Assembly: GCA_036937835.1 (NCBI GenBank)
Contig: CM072880.1
Span: 1,985,501-2,049,500 of the forward strand
DNA length: 64,000 nucleotides
Source: Pampus argenteus
Taxonomy: Eukaryota; Chordata; Actinopteri; Scombriformes; Stromateidae
Direction: 5' to 3'
Shown here: positions 22,901 through 36,847 of the stretch, in pieces
How positions within the stretch are numbered: position 1 is the stretch's first letter
Layout of the letters: every line of letters starts with the position of its first letter
Notes under the pieces: generated by a model
What the model was told of the DNA's origin: nothing
Seen by the model: only the letters and a program-made list of their open reading frames with translations
The model's database searches: none
Program-made: the position numbers and the translations under genes

Positions 22901-25234
22901 ATTTTCTCTGTCACCTGGCAACTAAAAGCTTCAAAAGACTTGCTCATCTCAGAAGGTCTTCTTCTAAACATGCTAGCTGGGGTCAAAGGATCACTGAAAC
23001 CTTTTACCAAAGCACATGACTTTGTCCTGTGTTCACTCACTGTGATTATGTTGAAGACTCTCTTGACTTTACAAGGTGCATGCTGGATAAAAGGTGTAAT
23101 TCATGTGTGATGCGTCTCCTTGAACAACATCCTCTGTGCTTTTTTACATGTGAGTGTGCAGCAGGACAAAGAAGAGAGCATTAGCATTAAACATACTGTG
23201 TAAACACGAGATGATGAAAGTAGACAGAGGGAGACGTGGAGAGCAGGTGATATCATGACAGCATACATCATGGAGCTGAACACTGGAACAAGTTTACTTA
23301 AACCGGATCAGGTGAGACTCCAAAAAACCTCCAAACCTACCTGGATTAACAAATCTGAAATCTAAATTTCAATTTTGGAGTTTCATCTATAGATATAGTT
23401 TCAGCTGCATCGTGACTGTTTTTGGTTCACTCTTATAACATCTGAGAAAAAGCTTTAAAACCCTACTCTATCACGGTAGACCAGCATTTACAGGCTAAAG
23501 AGACAAATCTCTCCATCAGGAGTTGGTAGAGACCAAAAACAGAGATAGAAGAGAGTGAATATTGGACTTACATACTTACGAAAACTTAAAACTTTTTTAA
23601 GATAAGTCAACCTGAGCAAAAAGGAGGAGAAATAAATATAAGAATAAGAATTTCATACAACCACAGATTGCTTTGATTCAAATTTTGCGTATTGAAACCA
23701 TGAATTTACGGTATTTTTTCACTATTAGTGGAGAAAAACAGGACAAGACAAAGAAAGGTGAGAGGAGAGAAAACAGAAAGAGCAGCAGACCAGGATGAAA
23801 CGATAGTTTAAGTGGCTTCTTGATTCAATGAAGAATCTGGCACCTGTTTTTCTAGCTGATTTAATAATGATCCCATTAATGCTACGCTGGGGTTGCAACC
23901 CAGGAGTTGGTGACAGACTGATCTGATCCTCTCTTTCTGACTGCTCTAATGACTCGACTGCTGTGCTCAGCCCCACAGAGAAGCGGGATTGTAAAGCCTG
24001 CTGAATCTGGAGGCGTCTGAAATACGTCGCCATCAGTTATTTCTAAAAGACAGTCATTTGTGTGCTACATAGACAGCCACACAAAGCAAAGGAGAACGCT
24101 AATACCTCATTTGTGGAACTGACAAAAACTATCCCAGAAATGTGGAAACGTTTGGTATTGACGAAGGTAGAAAAAAGCAGGCCAGAGCTCCTAAAGTCAG
24201 ACTGAATAGCTATCACTGCTGCCGCTGCTGTGAATGAGAAGATGTGACACTTCTAGGACTGATATGGGTATTATCTGCTGGAAAATTAAACCACAATTCA
24301 TTCACTGTGCACAAAATGGGATAACATGACACCTTCACATTCACCGCACTGACATCTGAGAATCTAGTTTGGAGATACTGAAGCCAGAAAGTCAGAGTGA
24401 CGTGAAATATTTAGAGCAGCCAATCAGTGTCGGAGTATTCAGGTTCATATATGGACAAAGTGACCCACTGTAATTTATAGTACACGCTGTAAACCAGCAC
24501 TCAGTCACTTTCTGCTAATTTTAGTTTTATACTTTTTTTCCTGTGTTGAAAAAAAAAACAACAACAAAAAAACACAACATATTTCCTTAAAGAGCAATTT
24601 AACAGCAGCTAAAAATATATTTTTTTAAGATAAAAATGGATATTTTGTAGGTTTGGTTATTATTTTTCAGACAGACACATTGTTATTAACAGGTAAACCG
24701 ATTAGCTAAGATACTTTATTTGTAGGTAATACTATAAAATAATAATCTCACTTCTTACATGAAACCTGAGTTTTACTACAGTAACGGCGGTAAATTGAAC
24801 CAGGAAGTCGGGATGTCGCCTTTGTTTTCCTTGACATTTGTTTTTTTGTTGTTTTGTTTAAAATCTGTCTGATTGTTTGATCGCTCGTGTTTTCTGCCTT
24901 GTTGGACGTAAAAGCTTAGAAATACATTTGGAAAACACAACTTTTCAAGCCTGGTAAATAAATAATACAGTCATGACTCTTTGTACTCAAATAATAAGAA
25001 TCAATATGTTTTTCTATAAGACCATTGCTAAGGATGATATAGATTGACAGAGTAGGGTGGTTAGAAAACATATATTTATTTAATGAAGCTACATGAAGGA
25101 CAATGGATTGACATGAGTGTAACTGCAGTAAATAAATATTGCAATTGTCCATCACAATTTTGAAAGGAAATGACCTTTGTGGCCTTATGTTCATCCATAT
25201 TTCCTGTGTGGGCAGTAGGTAGTTAACTCATATC
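20000..25234. other. Upstream or intron 1 DNA, no gene seen
   Basis: A+T-rich non-coding sequence with two blocks of more even composition (about 20000-20340 and 21700-22010). Both strands have overlapping short open frames there, which reflects base composition and not genes. No named repeat recognised. Confidence 0.6.
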
Positions 25235-25250
25235 ATATATATATATATAT
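25235..25250. repeat. (AT)n microsatellite
   Basis: About 8 AT units. Confidence 0.85.
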
Positions 25251-27924
25251 GAATCATATGTTAACCAGTGTTTTCAGAGTTACCTCAACACACCCTGAAA
25301 CACTGCAGCTCTTTGGTGCTGCCCACCGAGGTTTATCGTAATCAATTAGATTATTTCCGCCTCCGGAGCAGCTCAGTCTCCGGAAAAAAATGTTGGTAGC
25401 GAAAACTCAAATCTGCTCATAGGCTCAATTCCCTCTACAGCCGGCATACGTCCATCAACAGCCATGTGCACTGTAGAAGTATCCTTGAGCGAGACTGGAA
25501 ATCCCAACCTGCTCGGTCATGCAATATAAATCATTACGAGCTCTGAAGGATTTCATTATCTCCATCCCTGATATTATGAGGCTTAAAACAAAAGAACAAC
25601 ATCGAAGCCGGAGTGCTGTTCTCTCTCTCAAAGGGGCGAAAAGGTTTTTTTTAGCCGAGTGGAGATGAGGACAGATGAACCTCAACTCTAGCAGCCTTGT
25701 GTACAGAGCACGCCAGGCTAAGCTTTGTGCCGTAATGCGAGGCGATGCGCCGGCGGAGATGAGAGGAGAAACAATCGACAAAGCTTTTGTTACATCTTTA
25801 ATTACAGGCCTTGTGTTTGTCTTGTTCAAATGAGGGGGAGAGGGGAGCCTTGGGGAGAGAGGCAGCTCTCGCCGTCTGATCTGCTCTTGTTCCTGTGAAA
25901 TGCGTGGCCTGACCTCCCATCTCCCCTGGATTCATCCTCCTCCAACAAGTGAATATTCTGTAGTCTCTGTGATAAAAATGCACTCTGCATTTTGCATGAC
26001 ACAAACCTGCCATCATGCACACACAGAGAGAAGGAGGATGTCTGCAGGGGCTTGAAGTGTACCTGAGTGTCCACTCACTGCCCCCTGGCTTACCAACATA
26101 CCCACACACCTCTCTGCAGTGAGCACAGATACGTCTGACAGATACAGGTATGGGCTCTTCACTGCTGACGCCAGTTGAGATCAACGGCTGTGTCAAAGGA
26201 GATGATCCACAGCTAATATGCAGCTGTCTGACCCTATTACTTTTAGTGGCAGGGCCAGGCTGCTGCCTCCCAGGAGAGCTCCTTCAGAAGACATTTAGTC
26301 AGGCTTTAAAGCGCTCTGCATCTCTGCAGACGCATGCTTCGCCCCTCGCATGTGTTTGTACGTACATGTGGACTTGACAGCGAGGAATTGAGAGTATAGA
26401 TTTGATCTGTGAGTCGAGTCAGGTTGCGTTAATAAGCTGATGTGTGTTTTGCCCCTCGGCCCGTCAAACTCCACAGGAAAATGAGGCTTTTTTTTTTTTT
26501 TTACTCATCAAAGGGGGGCCGTCTGCTACCTTCGTTAGCTTCATTAGCTGGCAGGTGATTAGAGCAAAATGTCCTTACAGTTTAACATCGTGAATGCAGA
26601 GAAGTTGGGATGCAAATGAAGGTGAATCTTTTTTAGAAACACACATATTTTAAAGGGTTGATTCGACTAAATTACAGAAAAAACCCAAAACAGACATGTT
26701 TTTACATCTACCCAGAATCTAGCGGTACATACGGTTATCTACTTACAAATAGAAACATAGCCTACATAGTCTGTGTATATACTCAGCCATTAAAGGCTAA
26801 TTAAAAACACTTTTTTGGGTCATTGGCAGAAATTGGCTCCATATGAAGAAGCATTGTCAGACGTCCTGCCTTTAGTCCTTTAGTCAAGCTCTCATCCTGT
26901 CTGATTGAACACAAGGTGTCCGTGTCGAGATCTTGTTACAGGAATTATGATCTGTTCATAACAGCTCTGATGTGCTTCTCAGGTAGATTTCTGCTGATGG
27001 TGACTGAAACGTAGATATTAGGATACCTCTTGGACGAGTTTGTAATGGGTTTGACCAAACGCTCTTGGCTACAGGTTTGACTCAATACTACCATATTTCA
27101 GGTGAAGTCATACAACAGGAAGCTTAGGCTCATGCTTCATCCATGCATCAGGTGTGTAACTGTAGCCCAAAGCCTCTTTTTTTGCCTCCAAGTCTTCTTG
27201 TTTTTCACTTATGTGTAACAATATGATCATGTGGTAATCTGAACAACGAGAGGAGGAACAAACTGTAGAAAATAGTGAACATGGCCTCCATAGTCTAACA
27301 AAAGCATTAAAAGCAGATCAACAGTATGAACTCCTGAGAAGTAAAGCTCAGGTGGATTTGAACTTTTACCTTCAGGGAGAGGATTACTGAACCGATGCTA
27401 TACAGTTCAACTGGGCCCGATGGTGAGTGAACAGTGAGTACATGTTCTTAAAGGTCACACACACACACCCACACAGGTGTTTTAAACTCACTCTGGCTAA
27501 TTACACCTCTTGTCACTGATGTCGCCAAACTCCATAAAGGAATAACAGTGATAAAGGTGTAAAATCGTCCCGCCTTTACAGGTGCAACAAAAGCTACAGG
27601 AGAGTGATACACCTGTCAATCAAACACAGTCTGTGTGGTTGGACTATTAGCTTGAAATAACACAAAATGCTGATTTCTTGCTCTGTAATGTGTAGGGGTC
27701 TCCCATTATGAACGTATTAATGTGAATAAATGCCTCACATGCAAACATTTAATTGGGATTTTATAAACAGGCTATTTTCAAAGAAATTCACCCACATGAG
27801 CACTTGTCAAAATGTCTCCTTAGTTATTCTATTACTGTTTATTAAAATTCGATGTTTAAGGCCTTGAAAAGCAAATAGTCTTGTCATAAATTGAGACAAA
27901 TATGAATGAACATTAAAACAAAGA

Positions 27925-27927
<3 letters not shown>

Positions 27928-27956
<29 letters not shown>
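27928..27956. repeat. (GT)n microsatellite
   Basis: About 14 GT units. Confidence 0.95.
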
Positions 27957-30355
27957 CATTGTTAAAGTACCGTTGTTACAAGCTGATCCACAGTGTTCGG
28001 CACACAATGAAAAGACATATTGAACAAATGAAAAACAAGCAAAGACAGTAACAGGTTTTCAATATTAGCTAAAGGTGATTGGATATTTTCTAATTTGTTG
28101 GCTTTAGTATAATCTAATGCAGACTGTGAGAGTAATAAGCAATTACTACGTGTTTATCCCCACAACTCAGAGAGAACTAATCTGCACTCAACAGCCAGTT
28201 CTGAAAATAATGAAATTAATTATGAGCATTAAGGCTATGCAACAGCCAGAGAAAGGTAGAAATGTAATTATCCACGTCTCTGTGTTTCCCTTCGCTCTGT
28301 CTCATTGTGTGTCTGACTATTATGCTCCTTTTCTGTCTCCGTCTTTAATTCTTTTTTGATGGGCGACATCACCCACTGGCATACAAAAAAAAATAAAAAA
28401 ACAAAATAAAATAATAATTTCAACTGCTTCTTAAACACATTTCAGGTGATTTTAGTGGTCTGAACTGTCTGAACTCTATTTATTACAGCTTTTGTTTTAT
28501 TCATTATGACGTCACTCCAGTTGGCAAACATTAAAGAAAAAGAAAAGTCACAATTCAAACGAAATGATTTGTTAAAATGAGGAGAATAATGTGCCGTCCG
28601 GCAGGCGTGCTACGCTACGCTGCACTGTGATGCAGTAATCTGTCATCAGCTGGAGAGTAAAGTCGTTGAAAATCAGTTTTACAAACCGTTTCAGCTGCAC
28701 AGACGATGCTGGCAAACTCTTCGGCTTCACCAGAATCTAAGTTAAGCAAGTTGAGAATGATGTATGAGTTTGCTGGTATTAAGTTTTAATCATTTCTGAC
28801 ACAAAATCAATCTGTGTGGGCTGCAATTAAATTTTGATTTTATTTACACATTTTCCTTTTCATCTAATTACTGATCGCTGTTTTTGCTGCTATTGAAGCA
28901 CCAGAATAAGTCAAGAGTCAGCTTCAAACCCCAAATATTACTAAAATAAATACATAATAATAATAATAATAAGTTTTAGTGCCTCTTGATGGTCTAGATG
29001 CAACTTCAGAAGCTTTATTCAGAAAATACATGTGATTATTTATTTTTAAAGCTGCATTTTTTTTTCAGCCACTGACTCGCAGCTCTGAGTGCAACATATG
29101 AGGTGCGACATTAGTAGTCATTTGGAGTCATGTTTTTTTTCTTTACCTGATGAATGTACGTTCAATTTTAGCGATATTAGCTCTGTTTTCGTAATCACCG
29201 TCTTCCAGAGGCGATTTCTGACTCTTTAGCCGCTACATGCTACACCGGTGCTGGACAGGCGGTTTCCTTTAACTCCTTGAGAAAAAAAAGTGTCTTTAGC
29301 CATTAATTGTTCCACTTTCTTAATTAGCTAACCTTATCTGCCTTATCTGTATGCTGTATGGTAATGTGAAGGTAGTTTACAGGAGATATCATCACATTTA
29401 CAGTGAACAGTGAGCTAGGAGGATAAAAAGCTGCGTATACAGATAGTGTTTACTTATTTTTAACTCGTCATATCTTCTCTGTGTTTTTTTTTTTTTTTTA
29501 CAGACAGCAGCTTGTTGTTTTCCTTCATGATTTTATTTGCCATGACATTTCCAGTGGCAACTACCCACTGTGGTCAGGTAACACAAACCCTCTCCAGTGT
29601 TACCAACCAATCCCTGGAGCAAAGGGCTTGGTTGTCATGGGAGACAGGATATGGCGGCCTCGTATTACAGCGGGCAGCAATTGTGTTGAAACATGACTCT
29701 GCCTTCAACAGCTATTGTTCTCATTCCTCACACCTTGCTGTGGATGGAGACGAGAGCCTCGAGGGAAGTAGATCCTACTTCCAGCGGTGCAGCGGTTCTC
29801 AGGGATATATATGTACTGCCTGTACGGCCTGAAATGAACATCTACTCTCACACTCAGATATACTCGTACACTTTCACTTGCTCACTTACTCATTTGTCTG
29901 GGCGAAAAGGTGTTCACACACACTTACAATTCACACACTTCCTTCAGGGCATCCTGATCTTCACAGACGAATAACAGATTGTCCCAGCCTGACAGGAGAT
30001 CTGATACTGATGGGGTTTTTTTTTATTTTGGAGATATGGAGCGTGGCGCGGTGGAGTAATCGCAGCCTGCTTGACCCTGACAGATGAAGGCTGGGCTGGT
30101 TTGGGTGTTAATGGCCTCTCAGGCAGTGTGAGGGCAATGAGCAGCGCTAATGGTGTTACTTTTGCATTGTGCTCACACACACAGACTTACATATATACAC
30201 ACTCAACAATATTTCAATATTTCATCTGTCATACATCAGTCATTTATCATTTTTTTTCCAGGTCTTACAGTTAATGACTAAAGGTAGAAATGTAAAGAGG
30301 GTCTCAGCACGTTATACATGAATGAAGATCATTCTTCTTCTCTGCCTGCCTCATG

Positions 30356-30381
30356 GTGTGTGTGTGTGTGTGTGTGTGTGT
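30356..30381. repeat. (GT)n microsatellite
   Basis: About 13 GT units. Confidence 0.95.
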
Positions 30382-30999
30382 TTAATAGCATGGGCTGCAT
30401 TGTGAGCCACCTTGTGAAACAGCACTGAATCAGATACAAGCTTGTTATTGAGGACTGGATAAATAGAGAGAAAGGGCAGGCTTTTTTTTTAAAGAAACTG
30501 TGAATGCATTTTCCCATTAAGTTGCTTGTGTAAATGCATCCCTGCAGGGGGAAAACCTCACTGCTGCGAGGAGAGGCGGGGGGAGAAAGGGAGTGAGTGG
30601 GTGATTGAATTAATTATGTTTTATCACCTTTTAGCTGATTGAAGTCTACCTTACTCCCTTTAGGCAGCTTGTGTTTGTGTCTTCGGCTGTGCCAAATGGA
30701 TCGGACCTGTCAGCTGATGCAGGCGCTGCCATCTCTGTTGTCAGAGACTTGGACTTTTCAGATCTGAGAGTCGAGGATGTGTTGTCAGCTGGTGTCTCTC
30801 TGCTCTCTTTTGTGTTGTTGTTTTTTGTTCTTTTTTTTTTCAGTAATTCATTTTCATTAAAAATTGAGGACTGGGCCTGCTGTTCATTACTCATACAATG
30901 ATTTGAGGAGAATCATTTCTGGTTTTCTAAAGCCCTGTGTGTCTGTCAGGAAAGGTGAGATGCATCTGCTATTGTCTTACAGACATATATGGGGAACAA

Positions 31000-33900
31000 A
31001 AGTACAGATGTTTACTACTGAACTCAGATAAACAGATGCAACAGCAACAGTCCACTTAGTAGCTTTTGTTCAACTGAAATGCTCAGAAAAAAGGTAGTAA
31101 GTGACCCTTGAGTTCATCAGAGCTACAGATTAGAAACAATACAATAAAAAGTCAACAAAAGGATAACAAAACATTACATTTATAAATGATATTGCACTGA
31201 GAATAACTGAGAAGTCATCGTTCCATATTCATCAACACGACAAACATCCATCAGCCTCTCTGCATGTGTTCTCCGGGGGCGCTGTGATAAACACGCAGAG
31301 ACGTGGAGACTTCTGCGCATCAATACGATTGATCGGCTGATGGATCCTGCCCGGGGATGAATTACACACCGCTCACAATTGCCGACAATTAGCTAAACAG
31401 GCAGGAGGATTGATCTATGAACAGCTAACCAGAGAGACAGGGAGGCTTCTCTGTCTTAGGAGAGTGAAGTAAAGACAATGTGACGTGAGGCTTTAAAGAC
31501 TGAGAGTGGAGGAAAGTTAGCAAAAAATAAAAAAAAAAGGGAAAAAGAAGGAGTAACAAAGATCTATTGGGTGCAGTGGAGGGTGATGGTGGAGCAGGAA
31601 GCCACCCTCGTAGCTGACATAGTCTTAACTCAGGATGACACATCCCAGGTCCCAAACAACAGTTTTACAGCATGCTAATGTTTGACATATAGTTTCCTGA
31701 AAGATATTGTTTATAAAAGGCTCCTGGAAGCTGCTGCAGAATTTAAACTTTTTTCTCCTCTTACACCCAACTCAGATGATTTGCTTTGCACTTGAGCAAA
31801 TAACAGCTTTTAAAAACAGCTTTTTGTGTTTTATCTTATTATGGTCTATAATCATGTAGGATTGTGTGATTTGTGAGCATCATATTTCAATTTAAATAAT
31901 GCTAAATATTGATTGGTAAAACAACCAAACATACATAACAAACATAAGAAACAGTTTGTCCATGTGTGTAAAAGAAGTTTTACTTTTCATGAACTTTTTT
32001 CTACAGAGCTGCTGTGTAAAAGTCATCATCCCCCCGAGGATGTTCTTCACTGGGATTATTTGGTGCTGCACACCGAGCTGCACCAGCACTCATAATCACA
32101 GTAAAGCGAACCCTCGCAGGTATTATGACAATGACATTTGCCAATAGAAGGGCAGGCAATCACAATAGATGTTTCCATTGCAGTAAAAATGATTTACAGC
32201 AGCTCTCATAGAAATGACGATCCAGAGAGGGCATGTTAGCCAAAGAGGGTAATAGTACCATCGTACACAGCGCCTTGCCATCCACCGTGCCGTGTGGTGC
32301 AACGCAGCCTTGACTGCCTCACAAACCCTGCTCCCTTCACATGACTGAGCCTCCTGGCCTTCACAAAGACTATTTCTGCCTGAGATAAACGCTCCCATAA
32401 ATAAAAGAATACAAAGCCAATCACCTCTCTGTTTAAAGAGACGTGCCACCGTCCCACACACGGGACCGTTTGTTTGATCTAATCTCCCCCGTTTGGTCTG
32501 GAGCCGTTGGTCTGTGGTGGGCTGACTGATTGTTGGAGCCTGCTGCTGCGTGTGTTTGCTGGGAGTCACAGACCAGGCTGTGGGTGGTATTTGCCATTTG
32601 AGGATTTTCAGTGCTGTAGACCAGATGGCCGTCAACCCCGTGTTGATCTTGGAGCACGATCTTTGCCAAGACCGCTTCCCCCACCGTGGAATAAGAAGAA
32701 TCGAGATGTTAAACATGCTCCCTGCCCGAGCTCCTGGCTTCACTATACCAAGAGGGATTACGTTCGTATCTGGCTGGGCAGGGCGAGCTGGTATCGGCTG
32801 TAATAGAGCCCAAAGGGAATGAGGACTGGCATGGAACAGGATTTGAAAAATAAATGACACAACCAGAGCCCAAAGGGTGCTGCATACTTCCTCCTATTTC
32901 TCCTACCCTCGAGACCAATACTCGTTCTCTCATGTCCAGGCTTTTTCATCACAGCAAATCCCCTCATAAAAGTCTGTCAAAATCTGTAGTTTAGACGTTC
33001 AATCATTTAAAAAGAGCTACCAATCAACCTCGTATTTAAATATCCTTTAAAAAAAAACACCAAGCAAACTGCTCTTGATAAACTCAACAGTAGATAAGAG
33101 AGAAATCAGTAAATATTAACTGGACACGAAGATACTCTGGAAGCAGAAATCTCATAGTTGGAGTCACATACTCTGAGAGCAGCAACTACCACAGCTTGAA
33201 GTACAAAAAGTGCAAAATAAATCATTATTGGCTGGAGATTATTGCTCCATTAAAGAGATTTGAAGACTTTCATGCAGCCTTCATGTCTGCTGTGTGGGCC
33301 GTTCACACTTCACTACACCTGCACAGGTGATTTCACTTATTTTGACTCTTCTAGGGACTGTAGCTAAGTCTCCATCCAAATGTAGCGTACATTTTAACCA
33401 TATTTCATAATACAGAGATGTTTGGAAATCAAACAAACGGTGAGATTAAACCCACATTTACTGTGTCAATATTTTTAACCCTCACCTGATCAGCTTTGAG
33501 TTGTCCTGTGACATTATCGCTGTAATCATGGGAGTCTTTCCCATCTCTACCATCCATCCCATGTGACGTAGATAAACTACAGTTGGATTTCACCAAAGCT
33601 TCACTATTTGTTGGGCTTTGTCATCCTCTTTTGTTATGCACATTTTGAAGCATTGTTGGATTGACAGAGGCTTAAAGGTTTTCATTCATTCAGATCCAGC
33701 CAATCACAGATGGACGAGAGTCCCCTTGTGGCCATTGGATCCTTTTGCCGATGGATTTGAGTATCTCAAACTTTGTGGCAAAAATAGACCATCAGATCAA
33801 TGTCTCAAATATAATGCATTTATTAGCACTTTTTTCTCAGACTCATAATAACTGATGGTATTAATTCTATAAATATTTTATAGAAATGTGAGGTTTTTAG

Positions 33901-36435
33901 TGGCTAATGTAACCTGGACACGTTGAAAAAGTTTCATTTAAACTTTCAGAAAACCGGTGAGTTTGTCAGCAACACATTTCTGCAGCGCTGTTCTTCATTG
34001 GCACACTTACAGAAGCTTGTTCATGTGAGACAGCTGCAACCTATCAACCAATCACCTCACCTTCAAGACACTTCTGCACCATCAGCGACTTCCTGCCCAG
34101 CTCCCGGTGTAGCTGCTCATCTTGCAACAACTGCTGGAAACTCTGTAGAAAAACTCCTTTCTGCTCCCATGAGTAGCTCTGAAAAAGGTTGTTAAACTAA
34201 CAACCTGTAACTAAACACCTCGAAAAAATGAAAGTGAATTACTGTAATAGTACAATCTGCCTCTTCAGATCCTCCGCTGCTGTCCGACCATGATTACTTC
34301 ACTCATTCAGTCCTCTGTCTGCCCTCCCTCTCCACTCACCCATATAATAACTGCATTCACTTTGTTGAAAGCAACAGGACACCATTTCCCTGTGTTTCAC
34401 TGAGCTCTGAATTAGACATGAGTACACTGCGCTGCTCTCTGGTTGCGATCCTTCACCTAAACCCACATCCTATCGTCCAGACTGCACCAAAACGCTTCTC
34501 ATCCTTCATTATGTGTAATTCCACATGCCATCTGCTACTGGCGACGGGGTCCATATACAGCTGTGGCTCCCGGATACACTCTAATGTTGACCTGCATCTC
34601 TTCACATTGAGAGGCCCGTTGTTCCTCTCAAACGCTGTTTCTCATCTATCTGGTAATTATAGAGGCTTGTTTTTCTTGTTGTTCTCTGCAGAGGAAAAAA
34701 AGATGAAGAGGAGGCAGAGCAGATGTCAGAATTGATAGCGATCTTATCTAAACATTGATTTCCACACGTTCTTACTGGGGCCAACATGGGTTGGTTTCCT
34801 CCTCCAATGCCAAAGCATTTGACAGAATCGGCCAGGAAACTTGTCAGAATGGATAAAAGTGATAAGAAGACACAAAAAGCTGTCCACCCACACCTCACCA
34901 GCTGCATAACATACAAAAAGCCTTTATAGCCATTTAAAAACCTTTAACAAGAGAAGGGTAGCTTTCACTTTGACGCAGGATTCAACTGTGTTTGTACATG
35001 TGCAAAGAAAAGGAAAAAGAAACGGACATGAAGCAGAGGAAAAAAATAATTGGCCACACTGCCCGTACGTCCAGCTCTAAGCCCTGCGTGGACTACGCTC
35101 CCGCTTCTGTTTGACCTATCTGCCCATTTAAGAAGCTCTATCTAGGTGCTTGTACACCTACTGAAGCATGAAAACCCTCTGAGGCAGCGTGTTAGACAGA
35201 CAGAATAGAGCGAGGTGCAAAAGGGGCATACAAATAGGATAACAGGAGGAGACGAACAGAAGGAGAGCAGTAAAAAAAAAGTATCTCAACAAACAGTTCA
35301 ATCCAGCAGCAGCAGCAGAGTTTTCCAACTTTGCTTAAAATGAGTTTTCTTGTTGGAGGAGAATCAGATGATGCACACTTGATGCCAGTGGAAGGATCTG
35401 TCGCACAGAGATAATGTGTTTTTAAGAAAACAGCCATGACTGCATGTTAAAACACTCACTGAAGTCAATGAAAAGAAGACTCACGTGTGATGAGTTGTGA
35501 CTTCCCACCAAGCTACTTGTGTTTTCACCTGTTTTAACAACAACAGGTATAAATACACCTGCTTATCACCATAGTTTACAGCAAAAAAACTAAATCTTTT
35601 GGAAATAGAAAGTAAAAAGAAAAGATTAGAGTCCCAATATCTGCAATATCTGTGCAGGCAACTAGCTCTGGAGGCAACTGTAAACAAACTATAGTAGTAT
35701 ATATAGTAGGATTTCACATCTTTGTCTTGTTCTTTACTCAAAATGTCAACTTCTCAGACATATGAGACTTTACAAACAGTCCAGAGGCCAAATAATGAAA
35801 AAGGACAAATTTAGCGTTGTGTTCTGTCTGAAAGCACCTTTAGGAAAAAAGGCCGAGCTGGATGGATTGATGGACTTTGACAGAGAAAACTCTTCCTCCC
35901 AAAAGTCTTGACTTCTTTTCTTTTAACAAATACGACTGCACCGTGAGAAGTGTTGCTGACCGGAGCCCCAGAGGACAAAGCTATCATCTGATTTAGCTCT
36001 GGTCACATGGGCTCCCTTTGTGTTTAAGCCTCCTCACCTGAAACTCAATAACTCTGCCCACAACTCTCCCTCCCCACCCATCAGGTTATTTATCATTCCT
36101 TCAGCAGCAGTTTAGACGAGTGCTTGTAGCCAAATGTCAAGGATTGTCGCCGCCGTCTGTTGTGTTTACTGTTGTCCTCCCTTCCTTCTGTTTCAGACGG
36201 TTCGGCCGTGTTGCCTCCAGGCGTGTGGGCTTCTCACATGCCCCCCGTGACATGTCCCGTCTTTAAAGTGCAGCCTTGACGGCACATTTGATCAACATGA
36301 CAATGAGACTTCCCCAAGCTAAAAGAGGCCTGTGCAGAGATCACACTGTGCAGGCGCTCCAGTGTTTGTGTATATAAATTCATGATCATATATCTTTATA
36401 TATATCATATATCTGTTTACCCTGCTCAGCATTGT
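31000..36435. other. Upstream or intron 1 DNA with a long unassigned open frame
   Basis: A 245-codon frame runs on the minus strand at 32123-32860 within a stop-poor block (32240-32950) that is open on several frames. Its translation has no domain or repeat I recognise, so I do not call it a gene. 31200-31430 and 36000-36350 are repeat-free blocks of mixed composition. A candidate mini-exon is listed separately at 34061. Confidence 0.55.
34061..34142 (-). other. Candidate 82-bp internal exon
   Basis: On the minus strand an acceptor (GTTTTTCTACAG) and a consensus donor (GAAG/GTGAGG) enclose 82 nt. One frame is open and reads FQQLLQDEQLHRELGRKSL and then MVQKCLE, charged and helix-like; the other two frames have stops. 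I do not recognise the protein. It could be an exon of an unknown transcript, an exon relic, or chance. No partner exon was identified nearby. Confidence 0.22.
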
Positions 36436-36847
36436 TTAAAGAGGACATAGCATGCACATGGCCTGGTTTATATTTATATTCAGGGGCTCTACTGGAATAT
36501 CTTTGCATGATTTACAGTTGTAAAACTGCTTATTTATCTTATACTGGCCCTTTATGCAGCCCCCTGATTGGCCAGCCTCAGGAAGTGTTCATCAGCTCTG
36601 GAGGTTATGTTTTCTTCTTCTCGAATACATCCGTACAGGTTCAAGCCCAAATCCAACTCGAAATATGGAAGTGGACAACGCAAACAACCCATTGAATAGC
36701 TTTAGCAGCTAAAGCTACTAAACAGATGGCCATTAGAGGGCATGTGCGAACATGTCTGATGTCATCACGACGAGGAAGTAGAGGTAACTTTAGAAACGAA
36801 GCGTTCAGAGCAGAACGAAAAACACAAAAATAATATGTCCTCTTTAA
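36436..36847. mobile_element. Complete TTAA-flanked MITE (piggyBac-like)
   Basis: Bounded by TTAA at both sides with perfect 10-bp inverted termini AGAGGACATA and TATGTCCTCT, 412 bp in all including the TTAA copies. TTAA target duplication is the mark of piggyBac-type transposition. It has no transposase and must depend on one encoded elsewhere. Internal segments are shared with 8200-8447, which shows it is a dispersed family. Confidence 0.65.

Larger units (their letters stand above)
25251..30999. other. Upstream or intron 1 DNA, no gene seen
   Basis: The block 25340-26380 is relatively G+C-rich with overlapping open frames on both strands but no protein similarity I know. A piece at about 25468-25515 (GTAGAAGTATCCTTGAGCGA and what follows) resembles the tail of fish SINEs. 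Poly-T tracts occur at 26487-26502 and 29485-29498, (AAT)n at about 28950-28975, and (GT)n at 27928 and 30356. Confidence 0.6.

Noticed and set aside
25798..26196. 132-codon minus-strand frame
   Set aside because: No recognisable domain, no splice context, and open frames overlap on the other frame.
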